A stretch of DNA of 64,000 bases from CAVPMN01 sp963706425 (GTDB lineage: Bacteria; Actinomycetota; Acidimicrobiia; Acidimicrobiales; Acidimicrobilacustridaceae). Positions 36,115 to 45,880 of the stretch are shown piece by piece. How positions within the stretch are numbered: position 1 is the first letter of the stretch; each line of letters begins with the position of its first letter. The position numbers were made by a program, and so were the translations under genes. Below the pieces are notes generated by a model. That model made no database searches. It was given only the letters and a program-made list of their open reading frames with translations, and was not told where the DNA came from. The DNA is taken from contig CAVPMN010000020.1 in the NCBI GenBank assembly GCA_963706425.1, forward strand, positions 1,736,001 to 1,800,000, read 5' to 3'.

Positions 36115-36624
36115 TCAGGTGCGCCCCTCGGCCCGCCGACGGGCCTTGAACACGAAGGCCTTGGCCGCACCCCACGCCAGACCCACCTCGTGCAACGACG
36201 GGTCGAGGTCGGCGAACGAAGCCGGGGTCAGGTCATAGTCGTCCGCGGGGAACTGACGGACGGCCTCTGGGTCTCGCACCACTCCTGGCACACCCGCCCG
36301 TCGGAGCACCGCCGTCGGATAGACGACGGCGCCACGGATGATCGCCATCGGGTTGGTGCGCTGGTCGTCGATGTCGGCGAGCAGCAGCCGGCGCACCTCC
36401 GGTCCGATCACGGCGCGCGCCTCGGCGCCGGCAAGGCTGGCCTCGGCGCGCACTGAGGGTTCGACCTGGCCCGGCCAGGCGTCGACGATGCGGACGACGC
36501 ACCGCTCGACCCACTCGGGGAGCGCGCCCTCGACCCCGTCGGCCAACTCGATCGCCAAGAGCCGCAGACGAGCGTCGTCAGCAATCTGGTCGCTCGCGTT
36601 GGCATCGTCGGCCACGGCGACCAT
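36115..36624 (-). CDS. Hypothetical protein
   Basis: 169 residues from the ATG at 36624; a GTG 18 bases further up is in frame. No family recognised. An Ala- and Glu-rich first half with probable helices (LRLLAIELADGVEGALPEWVERCVV) leads to DPSLHEVGLAWGAAKAFVFKARRRAEG at the end, which is basic. No signal peptide or membrane segment. The gene is divergent from the DUF427 gene, 10 bases apart. Confidence 0.7.
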   Translation of the reverse strand: MVAVADDANASDQIADDARLRLLAIELADGVEGALPEWVERCVVRIVDAWPGQVEPSVRAEASLAGAEARAVIGPEVRRLLLADIDDQRTNPMAIIRGAVVYPTAVLRRAGVPGVVRDPEAVRQFPADDYDLTPASFADLDPSLHEVGLAWGAAKAFVFKARRRAEGRT

Positions 36625-36634
36625 CCTTGCCCAG

Positions 36635-37132
36635 ATGAGCACACCTCAGAGGATCGAACCCGGACCCGGGCAGGAATCGGTGTGGGACTACCCCCGCCCG
36701 CCTCGTGTCGAGCCGGTCACCGAACGGCTCCGCGTGGTGGTCGACGGCGTCACCATCGCCGACACCACGCGCGGCTACCGGGTGCTCGAGACCAGCCAGC
36801 CGCCCGCCTACTACTTCCCGCCCGAAGACGTCTCGTTCGATCACCTCGAGCCGTCCACCTCACGCACGTTCTGCGAGTGGAAGGGCAGCGCCTCCTATTG
36901 GTCGGCCCGCGTCGGTGGGCGGGCGGTGGACGACATCGCCTGGGCCTATCCCGATCCTCGACCCGAGTTCGAGGTCATCACCGACCACCTCGCCTTCTAC
37001 GCCCAGAAGGCCACCGAGTGCTACGTGGGTGACGAACGGGTGGAGGCCAACGAAGGCTCGTTCTACGGCGGGTGGATCACCTCGCGGGTCGTGGGCCCGT
37101 TCAAGGGCGGCGCTGGAAGCGCCCATTGGTAG
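36635..37132 (+). CDS. DUF427 domain protein
   Basis: 165 residues from ATG 36635. It has the DUF427 fold with repeated segments: SVWDYPRPPRVEPVTERLRVV, YFPPEDVSFDHLEPS, TFCEWKGSASYW and AWAYPDP. The conserved CEWKG motif and Tyr/Trp residues are family features. Function is unknown; such proteins often occur near stress or sugar genes. A 13-base direct repeat marks the 3' end (37118-37130 and again at 37142-37154). Confidence 0.85.
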   Translation: MSTPQRIEPGPGQESVWDYPRPPRVEPVTERLRVVVDGVTIADTTRGYRVLETSQPPAYYFPPEDVSFDHLEPSTSRTFCEWKGSASYWSARVGGRAVDDIAWAYPDPRPEFEVITDHLAFYAQKATECYVGDERVEANEGSFYGGWITSRVVGPFKGGAGSAHW

Positions 37133-37154
37133 GGCGCGGGCAGCGCCCATTGGT
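37118..37154. repeat. 13-base direct repeat at the 3' end of the DUF427 gene
   Basis: AGCGCCCATTGGT at 37118-37130 and 37142-37154, period 24. The first copy encodes the last residues of the DUF427 protein, so it may be chance or a recent duplication of the coding end. Confidence 0.4.
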
Positions 37155-37185
37155 GAGCTGACGCTCCCGTCGGCAGACTGACCTC

Positions 37186-37554
37186 GTGCGGATCCGGGCC
37201 CTGTCGGTCTTCGAAGGCGTCGTCTACCACTGCTGGTGCACCGACAGCTCCAACCCGGGCCGGCCCACGCTCGAGGTCGAGGCGCTGCTCCGTGAGGGCG
37301 ACGCCGACGCCACCTCAGGGCCACTGCTGCTGAGCGTGTCGGACTACATCGCCATGGTGGGCAGCTTCGACCGGGCCCGGCCCCATCTCGAGCAGCTCCG
37401 AGCCAAGGGGCGCATCGTGCAGTTCCTCGGCGCCGACCACATCGCCTTCCCCACTTGGACGCGCGTGGGCGACGAGCGCCTGATCGCCGGTCAGTCGGCG
37501 AGCGCCTGGTTGAGGTTGCCCGAGCGCAGCCCTTCGAGATCGACGGTGACGTAG
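37186..37554 (+). CDS. Hypothetical protein, C-terminus uncertain
   Basis: Up to 122 residues from GTG 37186. It opens MRIRALSVFEGVVYHCWCTDSSNPG, with VEALLREGDADATSG and SVSDYIAMVGSFDRARPHLEQL in the middle. No family recognised. The last about 21 codons are antisense to the 3' end of larE, so the true stop may lie a little earlier if a frameshift is present, as in several genes nearby. Confidence 0.5.
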   Translation: MRIRALSVFEGVVYHCWCTDSSNPGRPTLEVEALLREGDADATSGPLLLSVSDYIAMVGSFDRARPHLEQLRAKGRIVQFLGADHIAFPTWTRVGDERLIAGQSASAWLRLPERSPSRSTVT

Positions 37555-38301
37555 CGATAGCCGGCGGCGCGCACGGCGTCGACCACCTCGCCCCGGGCGG
37601 CCAGCAACGCCGGCAGGGCCGACAGCGGCACCTCGATGCGGGCCAGGTCGCCGTAGTGGCGCACCCGCAACTCGTCGAAGCCGAGGGCGCGGAGGGCCGT
37701 CTCGGCCCGCTCGACCTCGGCCAGCACGCCGAGCGTGACGGCCGTGCCGTAGGGCACCCGCGAAGCCAGGCAGGCGGCGGCCGGCTTGTCCCAGGTGCGC
37801 AGACCGAGGAGCTTGCTGGCGGCACGCACGTCGTCCTTGGTGAACCCCGCGTCGACCAGTGGGAACTGCGCGCCACGTTCCGCTGCCGCGCGTTGGCCGG
37901 GGCGGTGGTCGCCGAGGTCGTCGACGTTCACCCCGAGCACGACGGTGGCCGCCAGCTCATCGGCCAGCGGCTGCAACGCGTCCATCAGGGCGTCCTTGCA
38001 GTGGTAGCAACGGTCGGCGTCGTTCTGCTCGATAGGCCGCCCGTTCGAGCTCGTCGGTCGCCACCTCGACCCATCGCAGACCCCACTCGTCGGCCAGCTC
38101 GGCGCAGTCGTGGCGCTCGAACCCGGCCAGTGACGGCGACACCGCGGTGGCCGCCACCACGTGGTCGGCACCGAGGGTGTCGTGGGCCATCCGGGCGAGG
38201 AACGCCGAGTCGGCGCCGCCGCTGAACGCCACCACCACCTGATCGAGACCGCGCAGCTGGTCGGCGAGCGCGGCGATCCTCGACTCGAGTGTGGTGGTCA
38301 T
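37491..38301 (-). CDS. larE: ATP-dependent sacrificial sulfur transferase LarE, one frameshift
   Basis: 269 residues after removal of a base near 38027. LarE uses ATP to adenylate and thiolate the nickel-pincer precursor of lactate racemase and related enzymes. VVVAFSGGADSAFLARMA is the PP-loop ATP-binding motif at about residues 24-41, and DADRCYHCKDAL includes the Cys that gives up or binds sulfur. C-terminal HYGDLARIEVPL and VTVDLEGLRSGNLNQAL fit the family. No larB or larC is visible, so the cofactor assignment is open. The start is 15 bases from the hemQ gene. Confidence 0.82.
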
Positions 38302-38316
38302 CGACACCGGCGGCCG

Positions 38317-39001
38317 TCAGTCGAGGCCGACCTGCGCCAGCACCTGCTCGACCGGCGCCACCATGCCCGCGTAGAACGGGCCGAACTCGGCGTAGATCGC
38401 CGACGCCTGGTCGAAGCGCATCGTGTAGACGACCTCCTTGAGGTCGTCGGGATGCTCGGCGAACAGCGTGACGCCCCACTCGTAGTCGTCGAGACCGGTC
38501 GAGCCGGTGACCACCTGCAGCACCCGACCCGAGAACTTGCGGCCCGACGCGCCGTGCTCGTACATCAGGTCCTTGCGCTCGTCGTAGGGCAGCGTGAACC
38601 AGTTCTGCTCGGGCTGGCGGCGCTTCGACATCGGGTAGAAGCACCAGGCCGGCTTGCCCTCGGGCGGCAGCACCGGATGCAGGCGGGCCTGCCTCATCGG
38701 CTCGGGCACGCCTTGCGCGTACTCCGACAGCTCGGTGAGCGACACGTAGGAGTCGGCGATGTCGAGCCCGGCCGCCTGCAGATCGGCCTGCAGGCGCCGC
38801 AGACCGCCACAGATCGGGACCGAGGGCCATGAACGCCAGATCGGCCTTGTGGCCGAGCACCCCGACCGACACCACCTGGTCGCCGTCGGCCTCGGCTCGC
38901 TTCACCGCGCCGGCGATCTGCTGGGCATCGGACAGGGGGGTGAGCTTGCAGAACAGGTGCAGCACACCCTGCCCGACGGTGGGGCTGACGGGTTCGGTCA
39001 C
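38317..39001 (-). CDS. hemQ: Coproheme decarboxylase / chlorite dismutase-like HemQ, one frameshift
   Basis: 227 residues after removal of one base at about 38803. The frame joins LGPDLW to LRRLQADLQAAGLDIADSYV. HemQ decarboxylates coproheme to heme b in Gram-positive haem synthesis. Family features include WCFYPMSKRRQPEQNWFTLP, YDERKDLMYEHG (with the haem ligand His) and DYEWGVTLFAEHPDDLKEVV. GTG start at 39001. It is followed by larE, 15 bases away; both are in the same direction. The gene is essential in many actinobacteria, which supports sequencing error over decay. Confidence 0.9.
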
Positions 39002-39072
39002 GTCGGTCAGTGTAGGAGCCTGGTTCGGCGGACCGGGCCCGCAGACCGGCTGACGCGCCCGCTATCGCAACT

Positions 39073-39112
39073 GGCTGGTCAAACCCGCACCCTGGTGCGG
39101 GTTTGACCAGCC
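39073..39112. terminator. 19-base perfect inverted repeat between hemQ and the FdhF-like gene
   Basis: Arms 39073-39091 and 39094-39112 with a two-base centre, an almost perfect 40-base palindrome containing GGTCAAACCCGC and its complement. It is 13 bases after the FdhF-like gene stop on the minus strand, so a transcript end is the likely role, but the lack of a T tract and the length allow a protein-binding or cruciform role as well. Confidence 0.55.
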
Positions 39113-39124
39113 GGAACTGCGTTT

Positions 39125-41330
39125 TCAGGCCGGTTCGAGGGTGACGACGGCGTTGTAGTCGGGCACCTTCGAGCCTGGCTCGCGATGCTCGGGCCCGGCA
39201 CCGATCAGCACGTTCCCTTCGGGCCAGTGCACCTGCAGGGTGCCCGCCGGTAGGCGCACCACCTTCAGCCGACCGCGCAGCTCGCCCACCTCGTTGCGCA
39301 GCACGACGGCGGCACCGTCGGCCAAGCCGAGGCCGGCCGCGTCGCGCTCGTCGATGTAGACCGCGTCGCGGTCCGCGCCCGTGAGCGGGTCGCGCTCCGA
39401 CCACACCATCGAGTTGAACTGCTTGCCCCGGCGGGTGGCCACCGTGAACATGCCGTCGGGCAGGTCGCGATCGGCCGGCTCGAGCACGGTGAACCGGGCC
39501 CGACCGTTAGCGCGTCGGGAACACACCGTCGGCGCACAGGTGCCGGCCGCCCCACTGCACCTGATCGCCGGTGTCGGCCAGCGTCTCGATGCCGGCGTAG
39601 AGCGGCACCACCTCGCCGATCTCGGCTCGCAGCGCCTGGTTGGTCGGCCACCGGAATCGGGCGCGCCAGGTCGGGCCGCACCCGACAGGCCACGTCGGCG
39701 AACAGCCGCCACTCGCTGCGGGCCTCGCCGACCCGACGAGGGATCTCGGGCGAGAAGGCGATGCGGCGCTCGGTGGTGGTCTCGGTGCCGCCGCCCTCCT
39801 GCTCGTAGCGGGTGCACACCGGCAACAGGATCACGTCGTCGCCGGGCACCAGCATCTGCGAGCTCACCACGATGTCCTGGTGCACGCGCAGCGGCACCCG
39901 ATCGAGCGCGGCCTCGACGCGCGGCGGGTCGGGCAGGACGTCGAGGAAGTTGCCGCCCGACATCCACAGCACGTCGATCTCGCCCCGCTCGATCGCCTCG
40001 ACCATCTCGGGCGCGGTCAGACCAGGCGTCGACGGCACCGGGAAGCCCCACTGCTCGGCCAGGGTCGACGCGTTGGCTTCGTTCACATCGACACCACCCG
40101 GGAAGGCCGTGGCGTACGCCCCCATCTCGGCGCCGCCCTGCACACCGGAGTGACCCCGCAGGGGCATGAGCCCGGCGCCGTCGCGGCCGACGTTGCCCCG
40201 GGCCAGGCCCACGTTGACGATGGCCTGCACGCCCGCCACCGCGTCGCGGTGCTGGGTGATGCCCATCGACCACAGCAAGATGGCCGAGCCGCGCCGAGGC
40301 GTACTCGTCGACGAACGCCTCGACCTGCGCTCGCTCGAGACCGGCCGCTGCGCAGAGCTCGTCGACGTCCTGCTTCGCCAGCGCCTCCTCCATCTCGGCC
40401 CACCCGTCGGTGTGCTCGTCGATGAAGGTGCGATCGACGGCCCCTCGCTCGATCAGCAGCTTCAGCGCGGCGTTGGCGAAGGCCACGTCGCCGCCGGGGC
40501 GCACCGGCACGTGCAGGTCGCACATCTTCGTGCCGAACACCGCCGACTCGACGTTCGACGGCACCCAGTAGCGGTCGAGCCCCGGCTCGAGATAGGGGTT
40601 CACCACCACCACCCGGGCGCCGCGCTGGCGGGCCAGGTAGAGGTACTTCATGAACACCGGTTGGTTGTTGGCCGGGTTCGCACCCCAGATGACGATGAGG
40701 TCGCTCTCGATGACATCGCTGCAGCGAGCAGGTGGTGGCCGCCACACCGATCGTCTGCTTCAGACCCAGGGTCGACGGGGCGTGGCACACCCGCGCCGCC
40801 GAGTCGACGTTGGCGATGCCCATCGCCCGCGCCGCCTTGCCGGCCACGTAGTAGGTCTCGTTGGTCAGGCCGCGACTGGTGAGGTAGAGCGCGGTGCGCT
40901 CACCGCCGCCGCGGCCGATCGAGCCCGCCAGCGCGTCGAGCGCTTCGTCCCAGTCGATGCGCCGAAAGCCCGCCTCGCCCCGACGGCGCCGCATCGGGTG
41001 GGCGAGCCGACCGAGACGACGCAGCTCGGACCCTGACCGCGCGGCCAACGCCGCCGCGTCGCTGAGCACGATCGGGTCGATCGGGTCGGCGGTGTTCACC
41101 TCGAGCATGCGCAAGCGGGTGGTGCAGAGGTGCACGCCGTCGATGGTCCAGTCGTGCAGTCCGGCCACGCCGAGGGCACAGCCGTCGCACACGCCTTTGG
41201 TCAACACGTCGAGGGCGTACTTCGGGTGGGCCCGGTTGTCCCACGCCACGCGCACCATGTCGCCGTAGTGGTTGGGCTTCTGCTGGCCGATGCCGTTGGG
41301 CGACAGGCCCACCCAGAGGTCGCGGCGCAC
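39125..41330 (-). CDS. FdhF/YdeP family molybdopterin oxidoreductase, four frameshifts
   Basis: Reading through three frames; removal of four bases (near 40721, 40288, 39651 and 39512) gives a 733-residue protein. It opens SPNGIGQQKPNHYGDMVRVAWDN and contains GVCDGCALGVAGLHDWTIDG, a YdeP-type motif with three conserved Cys. Molybdopterin-binding segments follow: SDLIVIWGANPANNQPVFM, LLWSMGITQHRDAV, IDVLWMSGGNFLDV. The C-terminal DMSO-reductase domain ends GSKVPDYNAVVTLEPA. It is coupled to fdhD, which supplies sulfur to the Mo cofactor. The role (formate or acid response) is uncertain. Confidence 0.82.
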
Positions 41331-42133
41331 TCAGTCGTCTCCCGAATAGACGTTGAGCTCGCCGTGTCCGCGCGAAACCGGCGAGCTGCAGGTTGGCCCG
41401 GCGCGGCGGTCTCGACCGCCAGCGCCGACGGCGCGCTCACCGCCACGACGCGCGGCGAACCCGGCGGCCCACGCCTTCTGCACCATCTCGAACGACGCCC
41501 GACCGCTCACGTAGAGACCGAGACCGTCGCGCGGGAGGGCGCCGTCGAGCAGCAGGCGCCCGACCACCTTGTCGACCGCGTTGTGGCGACCGATGTCTTC
41601 GCGCACCACGCCGATGGTGCCCGTCGACATCGAAGGTGGCCGCCGCATGCACCGCGCCGGTGGCGGCGAACAGCGGCTGCTCGGTCCGCGCCCGCTCGGG
41701 CACCTCGGCCAGCAGTCCCGAGGTCGAATCGCTGTCGGCGCCACCAACGGCTGCAGCCGCTCGGTGAGCTCGTCGATCGACGTCGAGCCGCAGAGCCCGC
41801 ACGACGACGACGTGGTGCCCACCCGCGGCGTGGGGGCCGGCGCCTGGCCAGCCGGTGTCGACGCTCACGATGTTGAACTCGGTGTCGACCGCCGAGCCGG
41901 TGCCGCAGTAGCGACACGTCTGCACGGTCGCGCCGGCCAGCAGTCCCTCGGTGAAGCAGAAGCCGGCGGCCAGCTCGAAGTCGTGGCCGGGCGTGCGCAT
42001 GGTGGTGGCCACCAGGTGTGCCGTCGAGGTGGATCTCGAGCGGCTCCTCGACGATGAGGTCGTCGGGCCGGCGGTGGCTGGCCCCGTCGGCGAACCGAGT
42101 GGTCAGCACCGACTGCGTGCGCCCGCGGCTCAT
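41331..42133 (-). CDS. fdhD: Formate dehydrogenase accessory sulfurtransferase FdhD, eight frameshifts
   Basis: Eight single-base removals restore a 264-residue FdhD. The segments in order are MSRGRTQSVLTTRF, DLIVEEPLEIHLDG, then FELAAGFCFTEGLL, SSSCGLCGSTSIDEL (sulfur-carrying Cys pair), AEVPERARTEQPLFAATGAVHAA, VREDIGRHNAVDKVVGRLLL, LYVSGRASFEMVQKAWAAGF, and HGELNVYSGDD. FdhD moves sulfur from IscS onto the Mo cofactor of formate dehydrogenase. The stop touches the FdhF-like start. Every segment is well conserved, so the breaks are almost certainly sequence error, the densest in the window. Confidence 0.85.
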
Positions 42134-42215
42134 CCGTTCACGACCGCGATCGGCGATGGCGCGTCCACGTCGACGACGCTACCGCCGCCGTCGACGCGTG
42201 GAGAGGCCGGAACGA

Positions 42216-42243
42216 CGAAGGGCGCCCCGGAGGGCGCCCTTCG
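42216..42243 (-). terminator. Rho-independent-type hairpin after groEL
   Basis: Twelve-base perfect arms 42216-42227 and 42232-42243 (CGAAGGGCGCCC and its complement) around a four-base loop CGGA. It begins 24 bases after the groEL stop on the minus strand and could also end transcripts coming the other way. Confidence 0.75.
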
Positions 42244-42266
42244 CTCGGAACTGGAGAGCCGACGGC

Positions 42267-43888
42267 TCAGAAGTCCATGTCGCCGCCGGGCATGGCCGGC
42301 GCGGACTCCTCGGGCTTGTCGGCGATGACGGCCTCGGTGGTGAGGAAGAGCGCCGCGATCGACGCCGCGTTCTGCAGCGCCGACCGGGTGACCTTGGCGG
42401 CATCGATGATGCCGGCCTTCACGAGGTCCTCGTAGTCGCCGGTGGCGGCGTTGAGGCCCTCGCTCGGCGTGTCGAGACCACGCACCCGCTCGACCACGAC
42501 ACCGCCTTCGAGGCCGGCGTTCTCGGCGATCTGCTTGAGCGGCGCCTCGAGGGCGTGGGCCACGAGACGGGCACCGGTGGCCTCGTCGGGGCCGAGGTCC
42601 TTGGCCGCGTCGAGCACCTTGGCCTGCGCCCGCAGCAGGGTGACGCCACCGCCGGCGACGACACCTTCTTCGATGGCGGCCTTGGTGGTGCTCACCGCGT
42701 CCTCGATGCGGTGCTTCTTCTCCTTGAGCTCGACCTCGGTGGCCGCGCCGACCTTGAGCACCGCGACACCACCCGACAGCTTCGCCAGGCGCTCCTGGAG
42801 CTTCTCGCGGTCGTAGTCGGAGTCGGTCTTGTCGATCTCGGCCTTGATCTGGGCGATGCGGCCCTCGACGTCGGCACCTTCGCCCGCGCCCTCGATGATG
42901 GTGGTCTCGTCCTTGGTGACGACCACCTTGCGGGCCTGGCCGAGCAGGTCGAGCGTGGTGTTCTCGATCTTGAGGCCGACCTCTTCGGTGATGACCTGGC
43001 CACCGGTGAGGATGGCCATGTCCTGCAGCATCGCCTTGCGACGATCGCCGAAGCCGGGGGCCTTGACGCTCACCGAGTTGAACGTGCCGCGGATCTTGTT
43101 GACCACGAGCGTGGCGAGCGCCTCACCCTCGACGTCCTCGGCGATGATGACGAGCGGCTTGCCCGACTGCATCACCTTCTCGAGCACCGGCACGAGATCG
43201 CGCACGGCGGTGATCTTCGAGCCGACGAGCAGGATGTAGGGGTTGTCGAGCACGGCTTCCATGCGCTCGGGGTCGGTGACCATGTAGGGCGAGATGTAGC
43301 CCTTGTCGAAGCGCATGCCCTCGACGAGGTCCATCTCCATGCCGAAGGTGTTCGACTCCTCGACGGTGATGACCCCGTCCTTGCCCACCTTGTCGATGGC
43401 TTCGGCGATCATCTCGCCGATCTCGCTGTCGGCCGAGCTGATGCCGGCGACCTGGGCGATCTGGCTCTTGTCGTCGACCTCGACGGCGACGCTCTTGATG
43501 GCGCTCGACCGCGGCGTCGACCGCGGCCTCGATGCCCTTCTTGAGGGCCATCGGGTTGGCGCCGGCGGCCACGTTGCGCAGGCCCTCGCGCACCATCGAC
43601 CACGCCAGCACGGTGGCGGTGGTGGTGCCGTCGCCGGCGACGTCGTCGGTCTTCTTGGCGACCTCTTTGACCAGCTCGGCGCCGATGTTCTCGTAGGGGT
43701 CCTCGAGCTCGATCTCCTTGGCGATGGAGACGCCGTCGTTGGTGATGGTCGGCGCTCCCCACTTCTTGTCGAGCACCACGTTGCGGCCCTTCGGGCCGAG
43801 GGTGACGCGCGACGGCGTCGGCGAGCTGGTTCATTCCCCGCTCGAGCGCACGGCGAGCCTGCTCGTCGAACTCGATGATCTTCGGCAT
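42267..43888 (-). CDS. groL: Chaperonin GroEL (60 kDa), two frameshifts
   Basis: 539 residues after removal of two bases (near 43502 and 43809), the normal length. Start chosen at MPKIIEFDEQARRALERG: GGAGGA lies nine bases upstream, while an ATG nine bases further up has no spacing. Motifs: TLGPKGRNVVLDKKWGAP, GDGTTTATVLA (ATP site), GKDGVITVEES, AAIEEGVVAGGGVTLL, and the C-terminal tail ending PAMPGGDMDF, not a GGM repeat but close. GroEL folds proteins in the cytoplasm. No groES is adjacent, consistent with actinobacterial groEL2. A CIRCE box is upstream and a hairpin is downstream. Confidence 0.95.
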
Positions 43889-43921
43889 CTGGGACATTCC
43901 TCCGGGGTCTGGCGGGAACTG

Positions 43922-43948
43922 TTAGCACTCTCGGATCGAGACTGCTAA
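43922..43948 (-). promoter_or_regulatory. CIRCE element (HrcA operator) upstream of groEL
   Basis: TTAGCACTC-N9-GACTGCTAA: consensus TTAGCACTC-N9-GAGTGCTAA with one mismatch in the right arm. It is about 33 bases before the groEL start, the usual place. Heat-shock repression by HrcA is expected. Confidence 0.9.
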
Positions 43949-44011
43949 CAGCCAACCACCGTCGCCCGGGAATCGCAACCCGGCGGATGGACCCGGCGCC
44001 CGCTAGCCTTC

Positions 44012-44027
44012 TTGACCGGCCGGTCAA
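44012..44027. promoter_or_regulatory. 16-base perfect palindrome, second copy of the operator candidate
   Basis: TTGACCGGCCGGTCAA, identical in its arms to the site at 3378. It lies between divergent groEL and the FAD oxidoreductase gene, 56 bases upstream of the latter. A TetR-type operator is the likely role (inference). Confidence 0.6.
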
Positions 44028-44082
44028 GTTCGACGGGTCACGTTCGGTCGGGCAGGAGGAGCGTGGACGGGTCCGGGCAGTC

Positions 44083-45563
44083 GTGGCCAACGCAGTGGTG
44101 GTCGGAGCCGGCGTCGGCGGGCTGGGCACGGCGCTCGCCCTCGCCCGGGCGGGCCGGTCGGTCACCCTCGTCGAACGCGACGCCACGCCGTTGCCCCCCG
44201 ATCGCCGACGCCGCCTTCGTCTGGGACCGGCGGGGCGCCCCACAGGTGCGCCACTCGCACGCCCTGCTCGCTCGGCTGCGCAACCTGCTGCGCGACCACT
44301 ACCCCGACGTGCTCGACCAGCTCCTCGACGCGGGCGCCACCGAGATCCGCTTCTGCGAGCTGCTTCCCGCTGGAGATCACCGACCGGGCGCCCCGCGACC
44401 GGGCGACGACGACCTCGTCGCCCTGGCCTGCCGGCGCACGACGTTCGAGTGGGTGCTGCGCCGTGCCGTGCTGGCACTGCCCGCCGTCGAGCTGCGCCAC
44501 GGGGTGACCGTCGACGGCCTGGTGACCGCCCAGCCGGCCACGGCCGGTGAGCCGCCGACGGTGAGCGGCGTCACCCTCGCCGACGGCACCGACCTGCGCT
44601 GCGGATCTCGTGGTGGCCGCCGTCGGTCGCCGTTCGGCGGTGCCCCGATGGCTCGACGCGATCGACGTCGACCCTCGACGAGACCCACGAGGACACCGGC
44701 ATCGTCTACCTCTCGCGCTTCTACCGCCTGGCCGACGGCGCCGAGTTCCCCGAGGCCGCCGGGCCGATCGGCGGCGACCTCGGCTACCTCAAGTACGGCG
44801 TGTTCCAGGGCGACAACCGCACGTTCTCGGTCACGTTCGCCGTGCGCACCCACGACGACGAGCTGCGCGCCCTGCTGTTGCGACCCCGACGACGTTCGAC
44901 CTGGCGGCCGCGAACCTCACGGCCACGTCGGCGTGGGTCGACCCCGACCGGGCGCAGGCCATCACCGAGGTGCACGTGATGGGCGGACTGCTCAACCGGC
45001 ACATCGGCTTCACCGACGGCACGGGCGAACCGCTGGTGCGCGGCCTGCACGCCGTGGGCGACGCCCACACCTGCACCAACCCGCTCTACGGCCGGGGCTG
45101 CTCACTGGCCATGGTGCAGGCCCACCTGCTCGCCGAGGCCGCTCGGGCGCACCCGACCGACGCCGCCGCCCGCGGCCGGGCCTACGAAGCGGCCTGCGCC
45201 GAGGTCGTCGAGCCGTGGTACCGCGCCGCCGTGAACCAGGACCGCATGGCCAGAGCGCAGGCCGCGGCGAAGCCGTCGAGGCGCGAGGGCGCGTGCTCGT
45301 CCGCCAGTGAGGTCGGCGACGATCCGGGCGCGTTCATGCGCGAGGTGCTGCGCGACGGATTGCTGCCCGCGGTGCGCACCGACCCGACGGTGTTCCGCGC
45401 GTTCATCCGCACGTTCAACCTGTTGGTGGAGCCCGATGCGATGCTCACCGACCAGGAGGTCTTCGCCAAGGTGCTCGAGGTCTACCAGGACCGCGACAAC
45501 CGCCCACCCGAGCCGGTGCTCGGACCGCCGCGCCCGCAGATGCTCGCCACGCTGACCGGCTGA
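44083..45563 (+). CDS. FAD-dependent oxidoreductase (2-polyprenylphenol hydroxylase-like), about eight frameshifts
   Basis: About 490 residues once roughly eight inserted bases are removed. It opens VVVGAGVGGLGTALALARAG (FAD motif) and continues GAPQVRHSHALLARLRNLLRD, RRTTFEWVLRRAVL and LADGTDLR. Later come GGDLGYLKYGVFQGDNRTFS and GLHAVGDAHTCTNPLYGRGCS, the second FAD site. The C-terminus is helical and ends PPRPQMLATLTG. Members of this actinobacterial group are uncharacterised FAD monooxygenase-like enzymes. The GTG at 44083 is in frame; a strong AGGAGG at 44054-44059 points to an earlier GTG if another indel is present. Confidence 0.75.
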
Positions 45564-45623
45564 GCCGAGAGGCTCGAAGCCGGCGGGGACGGCTGAGCCG
45601 TGAGAATCGACCAAACAGCATGG

Positions 45624-45665
45624 CTGGCCGGTCGACCTCCCCCGCCGGGAGGGCCGACCGGCCAG
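45624..45665. terminator. Long inverted repeat in a 317-base gap after the FAD oxidoreductase
   Basis: Outer arms 45624-45634 and 45655-45665 (CTGGCCGGTCG and its complement) with a further internal CCTCCC/GGGAGG stem. The whole gap 45564-45880 contains no supportable gene. It also holds a short GAGCC-GAGA-GGCTC hairpin at 45562-45575 overlapping the stop, an 11-base direct repeat CGGCTGAGCCG (45557 and 45590), and an imperfect stem near 45740-45780. The region looks like a cluster of hairpins between convergent genes, the likely site of transcript ends. Confidence 0.5.
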
Positions 45666-45880
45666 TCGAACCGTCTGGTCGCCGCCGCTGTTACGACCAC
45701 ATCTTCGACGCTCAGATGGCCCTCGTTGATCGAAATGGGCCATGCGGTCCGCCGAATGATCCGTGTGGCCCACGGACACGCCTTGAGCGACTCAACATGC
45801 GCCGCTCGGCCCCTCCATCCCGCTCAGGTCGGCTCCGCCGACAGGGCCGCTCAGGCCCCGGCGTCGCCCGCTCGGGCCGA

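Noticed and set aside
39125..45563. Programmed +1 frameshifting or recoding as the cause of the broken genes
   Set aside because: The sites share no slippery motif or stop codon, and one gene would need eight events; sequencing error is much simpler.
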